A stretch of DNA of 46,705 nt. It comes from Candidatus Peregrinibacteria bacterium (GTDB lineage: Bacteria > Patescibacteriota > Gracilibacteria > UBA1369 > UM-FILTER-53-11). Below, in pieces: positions 42,002 to 46,705 of the stretch (position 1 is its first letter; each line of letters begins with the position of its first letter). The position numbers were made by a program, and so were the translations under genes. The stretch is from positions 1 through 46,705 of the forward strand of contig JACPMA010000009.1 of assembly GCA_016186205.1 (NCBI GenBank), given 5' to 3'. The notes beneath the pieces are model-generated. The model did not search any database, was not told the DNA's origin, and saw only the letters and a list, made by a program, of their open reading frames with translations.

Positions 42002-42679
42002 CTAATTCTTCGCGTTCGTGCAGTCGAGCTCGGCCTTGATGAAGCTTTCCTTGCCGCGCTCAACATCTACATGGCGCGTGACAGGTGTGCAGTTAAGCCG
42101 GTCGTTCTTAAGCTCTACTGTGTGCTTTCCCGCCTGCACTTCGGTGCGTCTTATTGGTGTATCTCCTGGACCATGCCCGTCGATCCAGAAGTAAGCATAC
42201 GGCTTCGTCACTATCCGGAGATAGCCGATGTTTAGGCTGCGCAAACGACGAACCTCGTCCGTGAGGCCGAAGCGCTCTGCCAAAAAGATTGCTTCTTCCA
42301 GACGACCATCGTTCTCGAGCAGCCTCAAGCCCGTTCTCGCTGAACTATTTACTTCATCCTTGGAACAGTTATCAAGAAGCATTGGGGCTGCGTGTTTCGT
42401 GTCAGTCAGAAGAAGAGCCTTTGCCCGCTTGCATTGGTCGCTTTCGCTTACGCCCGTGACGACGATGCGCGGCTCTCCTAGCTTACAGGGCGTCGCCTCG
42501 AACAGCTTGGCAACGACCTCTACAAACTTGCCGCGCATGGCAGGCTCGAGCTTCGACGCGTCGACGCAGTTCCGGGAAGAAACGACTTCGCCTTCGCCCA
42601 TGGTCTCTGCCAACGCAACCGCGTTGACGATGGTGATGGAAATGATGCAGAGAATGAGAGTCACAATGCGCATTTTCAT
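42002..42679 (-). CDS. secreted PEGA-like protein of probable foreign origin
   Basis: 225 residues. Signal peptide MKMRIVTLILCIISITIVNAVALA with a likely cut after ALA. Middle part about 40-150 is helical with several Cys (TPCKLGEP, DQCKRAKALLL, DNCSKDEV). The C-terminal about 70 residues resemble a PEGA domain: LRIVTKPYAYFWIDGHGPGD, TPIRRTEVQAGKHTVELKN. The gene is visibly richer in G+C than neighbours (36 of 60 bases at 42481-42540) and has a strong Shine-Dalgarno sequence, unlike the leaderless genes around it. This points to recent acquisition from a bacterium with conventional initiation, or to a chimeric segment. Confidence 0.7.
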   Translation of the reverse strand: MKMRIVTLILCIISITIVNAVALAETMGEGEVVSSRNCVDASKLEPAMRGKFVEVVAKLFEATPCKLGEPRIVVTGVSESDQCKRAKALLLTDTKHAAPMLLDNCSKDEVNSSARTGLRLLENDGRLEEAIFLAERFGLTDEVRRLRSLNIGYLRIVTKPYAYFWIDGHGPGDTPIRRTEVQAGKHTVELKNDRLNCTPVTRHVDVERGKESFIKAELDCTNAKN

Positions 42680-42688
42680 AGAAGCTTT

Positions 42689-42693
42689 CTCCT
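42689..42693 (-). promoter_or_regulatory. Shine-Dalgarno of the PEGA-like gene
   Basis: AGGAG on the minus strand, 9 nt before the ATG at 42679; it fixes the start and contrasts with the absence of such sites at neighbouring genes. Confidence 0.8.
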
Positions 42694-42858
42694 ATGGCCA
42701 CAAATCGCCCAAAATGGGCATTTCTGAACTAACTTTCAAGGAACGCCGTAAAATCCATTCTGTTTAAAGAAGGATTTTTCGAGCGATAGAATAATACAAG
42801 ATATAGGCCAAATGGCAACCTAAACACCATGCCTAAGCGAGTAAAAAACGGCCAAGAG

Positions 42859-42864
42859 TATAAT
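42859..42864 (+). promoter_or_regulatory. -10 box of long Cys-rich paralog 6
   Basis: TATAAT ends 7 nt before the ATG. The block GTATAATTCGACATATGGG is nearly identical to that of paralog 7 (44725 onward), differing at one base. No good -35 is seen. Confidence 0.75.
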
Positions 42865-42871
42865 TCGACAT

Positions 42872-44533
42872 ATGGGAGAAATGCGAACCTGCAAAAGTTG
42901 CCAAAATGATTTCGTCATTGAAGAGCGCGATGATGCATTTTATCAAAAAATAGGCGTTCCCCGGCCGCAAACTTGTCCGCGCTGCCGCGAGCGTGCCAGA
43001 CTTGCTTTTCGAAACGAACGTTTTTACTACCAGCGAAGCTGCGACCTCTGCAGTAAACCCATCATTTCCGTTTATGATCCGAAACGCACAAAGGCGGTAT
43101 ATTGTCATTCCTGCTGGTGGTCGGATAAATGGGATCCAACTTCATACGGCCGTGATTTTGATTTCTCAAAGCCGTTTTTTCCGCAGTATCACGTCCTCCT
43201 TCAAGCCGTCCCAAAACTCGCAATGCAAAACGACAATGGCACCGGCAGCGAAAACTGCGAATACACCTACGATTTTGCATTCGGGAAAAATGCGTACCTT
43301 GTCGTCGGCTCATGGCATGCCCACGATTCCATGTACGGATTCCAAATAAACTACGTCAAAGATTGCATAGATAATTACCGTGTCAATGATTCTCAGCTTC
43401 TCTATGAATCGATCCTCTGCGAACGATGCTACGGCTGCCAGGAATGCATGCAATGCCACGGATGCTCTGACTGCATTTTCGGCTTCGATCTCAAAGATTG
43501 CAAAGACTGCTTGCTCTCGGCCGGACTGCGGCATAAGCAGTATTACATTTTTAATAAACCGTATTCAAAAGAGGAATATTTTCAAAAGAAACTTGGGATG
43601 CGTCTTGATTCGTGGGAGGCGCGTGAACGACTCCATAAGGAATTTGAGAAATTTCTCCTCGCTACTGTGCGCCGATGCATGAATCTCGTGAACTGCGAAG
43701 ATTGTACGGGCGATCATCTCCTCAACTCAAAAAATTCTTATGAATGCTACGAACACCGGAATCTCCACACCTGCAAATGGATGACTGCCGGCGATGGCGC
43801 CAAAGATTGCTACGAATGTTACTCCACCGGAGGCCCGGAACTTTGCTATCAAAGCATCACGCCGGATAACTCCTATAACTGCGCCTTCACCGTATATTGC
43901 TGGAAATCGCAAAACGTATGGTACTCGGAAAACTGCCACTCTTCCCACAATCTTTTTGGCTCCATTGGGATGAAGAGACGTTCGTTTTGCGTTCTCAATA
44001 AACAATATTCAAAAGAAGAATATATCGCGATGCGCGGACGAATCGTTAATCATATGACAGAGACGCATGAGTATAGTGAGTTTTTTCCGTCCTGGCTCAC
44101 ACTTTTTGCTTATAATGAAAGCGTGGCGCATGACACTCAACCGCTTGAGAAAAACTCCGCAGCGGCATTGGGCTACGCATGGCAAGATGTCCTTCCTGGA
44201 ACTTTAGGTAAACAAACCATTGATTTGGGGAATGTTCCGGATTCCATAAAAAATATTGACCCTCAAATTTGTAAGGAAATTTTTCCATGCACCGCATGCG
44301 GGAAAAATTTTAAAATCTTGGAATCCGAATTCTCTTTTTATAAAAAACAAAACATTCCGCTTCCTCGAAAGTGCGTAAATTGCCGCCACTTTGCACGGAA
44401 GAAAAAAATCAACCCGCTGAAGCTCTGGGCGCGCACGTGCATGAAGTGCCAAGCGCCGATTCAAACCACCTACGCGCCGGAAAGGCCGGAAATCGTGTAC
44501 TGCGAAAAATGTTATCTTGAAACCGTTTATTGA
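42872..44533 (+). CDS. long cysteine-rich double-ribbon protein (paralog 6, complete zinc-ribbon set)
   Basis: 553 residues. This paralog keeps all predicted zinc sites. N-terminal module: CKSCQNDF, QTCPRCRERARLAFRNERFY, CDLCSKPIISVYDPKRTK, YCHSCWWSDKW. Half 1: NCEYTYDF, CERCYGCQECMQCHGCSDC, DCLLSAGLRHKQYYIFNKPY. Half 2: NCEDCTGDHLLNSKNSYECY, DCYECYSTGGPELCYQ, FGSIGMKRRSFCVLNKQYSK. C-terminal module: CTACGKNF, RKCVNCRHFARKK, TCMKCQAPIQTTYAPERPEI, YCEKCYLETVY. The N- and C-terminal modules align with each other, so the protein is bracketed by duplicated double ribbons. First copy of a tandem repeat unit with paralog 7. Confidence 0.88.
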   Translation: MGEMRTCKSCQNDFVIEERDDAFYQKIGVPRPQTCPRCRERARLAFRNERFYYQRSCDLCSKPIISVYDPKRTKAVYCHSCWWSDKWDPTSYGRDFDFSKPFFPQYHVLLQAVPKLAMQNDNGTGSENCEYTYDFAFGKNAYLVVGSWHAHDSMYGFQINYVKDCIDNYRVNDSQLLYESILCERCYGCQECMQCHGCSDCIFGFDLKDCKDCLLSAGLRHKQYYIFNKPYSKEEYFQKKLGMRLDSWEARERLHKEFEKFLLATVRRCMNLVNCEDCTGDHLLNSKNSYECYEHRNLHTCKWMTAGDGAKDCYECYSTGGPELCYQSITPDNSYNCAFTVYCWKSQNVWYSENCHSSHNLFGSIGMKRRSFCVLNKQYSKEEYIAMRGRIVNHMTETHEYSEFFPSWLTLFAYNESVAHDTQPLEKNSAAALGYAWQDVLPGTLGKQTIDLGNVPDSIKNIDPQICKEIFPCTACGKNFKILESEFSFYKKQNIPLPRKCVNCRHFARKKKINPLKLWARTCMKCQAPIQTTYAPERPEIVYCEKCYLETVY

Positions 44534-44570
44534 GTGTGCTAATATTAAATAGTCAAATCCGTCGATGCCA

Positions 44571-44596
44571 GAAAAGAGCCCACGCGGGCTCTTTTC
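44571..44596. terminator. bidirectional rho-independent terminator after paralog 6
   Basis: GAAAAGAGCCC-acgc-GGGCTCTTTTC: perfect 11-bp stem with A/T-rich arms, 37 nt after the stop. It would serve both the plus-strand gene and the minus-strand tRNA-like element at 44617. Confidence 0.85.
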
Positions 44597-44616
44597 TATT
44601 TATAAAGCCAGAAGGT

Positions 44617-44642
44617 TGGTGGAGATGCCGGGAATCGAACCC
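44617..44642 (-). ncRNA. 5'-truncated tRNA-like 3' end (T-arm, acceptor strand, CCA)
   Basis: On the minus strand GGGTTCGATTCCCGG forms most of a T-arm, followed by CATCTCC, A and CCA. The 5' half of the RNA is absent: a perfect palindrome (44645-44672) abuts the T-stem directly. It is the positional equivalent of the complete element at 46477-46548. Probably a remnant. The 205-bp gap around it also holds a terminator, the palindrome and a promoter. Confidence 0.65.
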
Positions 44643-44644
44643 AA

Positions 44645-44672
44645 CGCAAAATCCGCCGCGGCGGATTTTGCG
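44645..44672. repeat. 28-bp perfect palindrome centred on CCGCGG
   Basis: CGCAAAATCCGCCG and its exact complement. The element at 46611-46640 has the same design with compensating G-to-A/C-to-T changes in both arms, so base pairing appears conserved. Similar CCGCCGCGGCGG palindromes are common intergenic repeats in CPR genomes as far as I recall. Confidence 0.85.
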
Positions 44673-44725
44673 CTTTTATAACAAGAAAACTTTATTTAAA
44701 TTTACAAAATTTTCCTACAACCGGG

Positions 44726-44731
44726 TATAAT
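44726..44731 (+). promoter_or_regulatory. -10 box of long Cys-rich paralog 7
   Basis: TATAAT ends 7 nt before the ATG at 44739. Upstream, the A/T-rich block at 44681-44709 is repeated unchanged at 46651-46679 and supplies a weak -35 (TTTACA at 44701, 19-nt spacing). Confidence 0.75.
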
Positions 44732-44738
44732 TCGGCAT

Positions 44739-46391
44739 ATGGGTCAAACGCGAACCTGCCGCATTACAGAAAAACCATTTGAAATCACCCAAGCTGAAAT
44801 CGATTTTTGCGAACGGCTTGGAGTGCCGCTGCCAAATCTTGCACCGGAAGAACGGCTTCGGGAACTTATGGCGTTTCGCAATGAATGGAAGCTCTATCGC
44901 CGAAAATGCACTGCAACAGGAAAAGAAATTATAAGCGCCTACGCGCCGGACGCGCCTTTTGAAGTGTATGAAAATTCCGTGTGGTGGGGCGATTCTTGGG
45001 ACGCGTGCGAATACGGCCGCGATTTTGATTTCAATCGACCGTTTTTTGAACAATTTAGCGAGTTGCAAAAAATCGTCCCGCGCGAAGGAACCTCCATCTT
45101 CAACTGCGAAAACTCCGATTACAACAGCCATCTTCGGCAATCGCGAAATTGCTACCTTAATGCGCTCGGCATTAAAAGCGAAGACTGCCTCTATACCTAT
45201 TGGACTGTGGAAAACAAAGATGTCATCGACTCCATGTTTATAAATTATTCCACATTGCAGTACGAAGGCCGGCACCTCAATTACTGCTACAACGGAATCA
45301 TGCTCGATGAATGCAATAATTGCACGGACTGCTATTTTTCCTATCAGCTCCGCGGCTGCGATCACTGTTTATTTTGCAGCAATCTCGCCAATAAAAGTTA
45401 TTATCTTTGGAACAAACCGTGTACGAAAGAAGAATTTGAAGCAGCGAAAAATAAAATCCTCTGCGGTTCCTTTAGCGCTTTTGAAAAAACAAAACAACAA
45501 TTTCAGGAAATAAAAAAAGTTGCGGCGCGCAGATTTGCATACATGCTCAAGTGTGAAAATTGCACCGGCGACCATCTTCTCGCATGCAAAAACTGCTTCG
45601 ACACGTTTGAAGGTTTAAATGGCGAAGATTGCTATCACCTCACTTCATTTGGAAACTGCAAAGACGTGCATAATGTCTATTCCGCCGGCTGGGAACCTTG
45701 CGAAGAAATTTATTATTCCGCGGTAGTGCGAGGATCGCAAAATCTCGCCTTTTGCAATTACATTTGGTTTTCAAATAATCTCCGTTACTGCGACAGTTGC
45801 GTTTCTTCGGAAAATTGTTTCGGATGCATTGGATTAAAACACAAAAAATTCTGCATTTTGAATAAACAATATACAAAAGAAGAATACGAAAAACTTGTGC
45901 CGAGGATTATCGAACATATGAAAAAAACATGGGAATTTGGGTGGTTTTTCTCGCCTATGCTTTCGCCTTTCGCGTATAACGAAACGCCGGCGCAAGTATT
46001 TTTACCTCTCGCAAAAGAAGAAATTCTCAAGCGCGGTTGGCGGTGGAAGGAACCGGATATTCGAGAATACCAACCGCCTACAATCCAAGAAATTCCTGAT
46101 AATATTCGCGATATTACTGATGACATAACAAAAGAAATTCTCGCATGCACGGTTTGCCGGAAAAATTATCGCATCGTCGCGCAGGAACTGAAATTTTACC
46201 GCCTCATGAATTTGCCGATTCCGCGGCTATGTCCGGAGTGCCGAAATAAAAATCGAATCCAATCGGATAATCCGCGGAAACTTTTCCAGAGGGAGTGCGG
46301 CAAGTGTAAAGAAAAGATTTTCAGCCCCTATGCGTCTGATCGTCTGGAAATCGTGTACTGCGAAAAATGCTATCTTGAAAGCGTTTATTGA
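44739..46391 (+). CDS. long cysteine-rich double-ribbon protein (paralog 7)
   Basis: 550 residues. The N-terminal module has lost nearly all zinc ligands (CRITEKPFEI, PNLAPEERLREL, CTATGKEIIS) while the surrounding sequence is conserved. WWGDSWDACEYGRDFDFNRP follows. Half 1 is also poorer in Cys (NCYLNALGIKSEDCLYT, NCYLN..., DECNNCTDCYFSYQLRGCDH, LANKSYYLWNKPCTKEEF); half 2 is typical (CENCTGDHLLACKNCFDTF, GEDCYHL, CFGCIGLKHKKFCILNKQYT). The C-terminal module is complete: CTVCRKNY, RLCPECRNKNR, ECGKCKEKI, YCEKCYLESVY. Tandem neighbour of paralog 6 with similar flanks; a further copy seems to begin just beyond the window. Confidence 0.87.
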   Translation: MGQTRTCRITEKPFEITQAEIDFCERLGVPLPNLAPEERLRELMAFRNEWKLYRRKCTATGKEIISAYAPDAPFEVYENSVWWGDSWDACEYGRDFDFNRPFFEQFSELQKIVPREGTSIFNCENSDYNSHLRQSRNCYLNALGIKSEDCLYTYWTVENKDVIDSMFINYSTLQYEGRHLNYCYNGIMLDECNNCTDCYFSYQLRGCDHCLFCSNLANKSYYLWNKPCTKEEFEAAKNKILCGSFSAFEKTKQQFQEIKKVAARRFAYMLKCENCTGDHLLACKNCFDTFEGLNGEDCYHLTSFGNCKDVHNVYSAGWEPCEEIYYSAVVRGSQNLAFCNYIWFSNNLRYCDSCVSSENCFGCIGLKHKKFCILNKQYTKEEYEKLVPRIIEHMKKTWEFGWFFSPMLSPFAYNETPAQVFLPLAKEEILKRGWRWKEPDIREYQPPTIQEIPDNIRDITDDITKEILACTVCRKNYRIVAQELKFYRLMNLPIPRLCPECRNKNRIQSDNPRKLFQRECGKCKEKIFSPYASDRLEIVYCEKCYLESVY

Positions 46392-46407
46392 GTGTGCTAA
46401 TATATAT

Positions 46408-46434
46408 GCGTCAAGTTCGCCGGTTCCCAGAATC
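46408..46434 (-). repeat. partial repeat of the tRNA-like element
   Basis: GCGTCAAGTTCGCCGGT (46408-46424) is a 17-bp exact direct repeat of 46513-46529 within the tRNA-like element, followed in both by CCAGAAT after a short variable piece. A diverged equivalent (GTCAAATCCGTCGATGCCAG) lies at 44552-44571. Confidence 0.8.
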
Positions 46435-46465
46435 AAAAAAGAGCTTCTGTAAGAGGCTCTTTTTT
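46435..46465. terminator. bidirectional terminator after paralog 7
   Basis: AAAAAAGAGC and GCTCTTTTTT form a perfect 10-bp stem, extendable by four more pairs (one G-U) to a GTA loop. Forty-odd nt after the stop; same arrangement as after paralog 6, with different sequence. Confidence 0.85.
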
Positions 46466-46476
46466 AATGCCGGAAG

Positions 46477-46548
46477 TGGTGGAGCGAGGGGGAATCGAAC
46501 CCCCACCGACGAGCGTCAAGTTCGCCGGTATTCACCAGAATTCGCCCC
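46477..46548 (-). ncRNA. 72-nt tRNA-like element resembling a tmRNA tRNA-like domain
   Basis: Minus strand, 5' to 3': acceptor strand GGGGCGA, then ATTCTGG as in tmRNA 5' ends, an unpaired D-loop-like stretch, stem CCGGCGA/TCGTCGG with a 9-nt loop, T-arm GGGGG-TTCGATT-CCCCC, acceptor strand TCGCTCC, A, CCA. The 7-bp acceptor has a G3-U70 pair, the alanine identity element. There is no D-stem, no usable anticodon arm and no mRNA-like region. Flanks GCCGGAAG and CTTCCGGC could extend the stem. Either a mini-tmRNA-like RNA or the product of a deletion in ssrA. It occupies the 314-bp region after paralog 7 together with the terminator, palindrome and promoter. Confidence 0.5.
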
Positions 46549-46610
46549 TAATCCTTCCGGCGCAAAAGACCCTAGCATAATGACATGAAATCTTTCTAAA
46601 CTTTTTATTA

Positions 46611-46640
46611 CACAAAAATCCACCGCGGTGGATTTTTGTG
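46611..46640. repeat. 30-bp perfect palindrome centred on CCGCGG
   Basis: CACAAAAATCCACCG and its exact complement; counterpart of 44645-44672 with covarying arm positions. Confidence 0.85.
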
Positions 46641-46696
46641 CTTCTATCAAACAAGAAAACTTTATTTAAATTTACAAAAATTTGCTGTAACCGGAG

Positions 46697-46702
46697 TATA
46701 AT
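46697..46702 (+). promoter_or_regulatory. -10 box of a further gene copy starting beyond the window
   Basis: The sequence CCGGAGTATAATTC matches the promoter of paralog 7 (CCGGGTATAATTC). With the same 7-nt spacing the next ATG would be about base 46710, just outside the window. Confidence 0.6.
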
Positions 46703-46705
46703 TCA

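Noticed and set aside
44617-44642. Complete tRNA-Ser gene
   Set aside because: Only T-arm, acceptor 3' strand and CCA are present; a palindrome replaces the 5' half and no GGAGATG-type strand is nearby.
44715-45365. Minus-strand ORF of 216 codons inside paralog 7
   Set aside because: Antisense shadow of Cys-rich codons (AVFA/IAAV patterns recur opposite every paralog); no promoter or start signal.
1-46705. TGA recoded as glycine (Gracilibacteria/SR1 code)
   Set aside because: TGA terminates many conserved genes at the normal length, e.g. at 44533, 46391 and 9254.

Overview
The window looks like chromosome from a member of the Candidate Phyla Radiation (Patescibacteria, Parcubacteria- or Peregrinibacteria-like). 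Support: short intergenic gaps, many starts with a TATAAT-like -10 box only 6-8 nt upstream (leaderless mRNAs), compact versions of universal genes (EF-Ts of 195 aa), a DUF5665 protein, and a large family of cytoplasmic cysteine-rich proteins of a type I remember only from such genomes. TGA acts as a stop at the ends of many intact conserved genes, so the TGA=Gly code of Gracilibacteria/SR1 does not apply. The taxonomic call is inference; no rRNA gene is present.

Left part (1-30 kb) is mostly core metabolism and envelope. 1-4.8 kb, minus strand: 5' part of dnaE, DUF5665 and DUF167 proteins, a membrane-anchored sorbosone-dehydrogenase-like beta-propeller, tRNA-Leu(UAG), and an M15 peptidase. 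5-8.1 kb, plus strand: sigma-region-4/HARE-HTH protein, Na/Pi cotransporter with PhoU tail, HIT hydrolase. 8.1-14.8 kb, minus strand: nadC and nadA separated by a 165-bp near-perfect palindrome, a coiled-coil protein, then a tight SpoIIE phosphatase / STAS / MFS-HEAT cluster. 14.9-19.7 kb: murJ, an SLH-glycosidase-like-metallophosphatase protein, and an AI-2E family permease. 19.6-24.6 kb, minus strand: ribD, ribBA, tsf, two membrane proteins and rpsB. 24.7-27.3 kb: valS, broken by a frameshift and an apparent loss of about 40 codons. 27.3-31.9 kb: TPR protein, purA, purC and two unrecognised genes.

Right part (31.9-46.7 kb) is dominated by seven paralogous cysteine-rich proteins, two short (about 315-320 aa) and five long (about 545-555 aa). 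They alternate with a methyltransferase, a DUF4112 protein, an EamA transporter, a Gre-factor-like protein, an IS200/IS605 tnpA remnant and a G+C-rich signal-peptide/PEGA-like gene that looks acquired. Long members consist of a double zinc-ribbon, two homologous cysteine-repeat domains, and another double zinc-ribbon; short members have only the two repeat domains. The last two long genes are a tandem unit of about 1.9 kb. Each is followed by a terminator, a tRNA-like element ending in CCA on the opposite strand, a perfect GC-centred palindrome and a leaderless promoter. The promoter of a third copy is cut by the window end. One tRNA-like element (46477-46548) resembles the tRNA-like domain of tmRNA, including a G3-U70 pair, without the mRNA-like part.

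Functionally, NAD (nadA, nadC), riboflavin (ribD, ribBA) and purine (purA, purC) genes are partial pathway sets, so the remaining steps must lie elsewhere or be scavenged. The cysteine-rich array has no assignable biochemical role; its architecture, zinc-ligand loss pattern and RNA-like intergenic modules are the most unusual content here.
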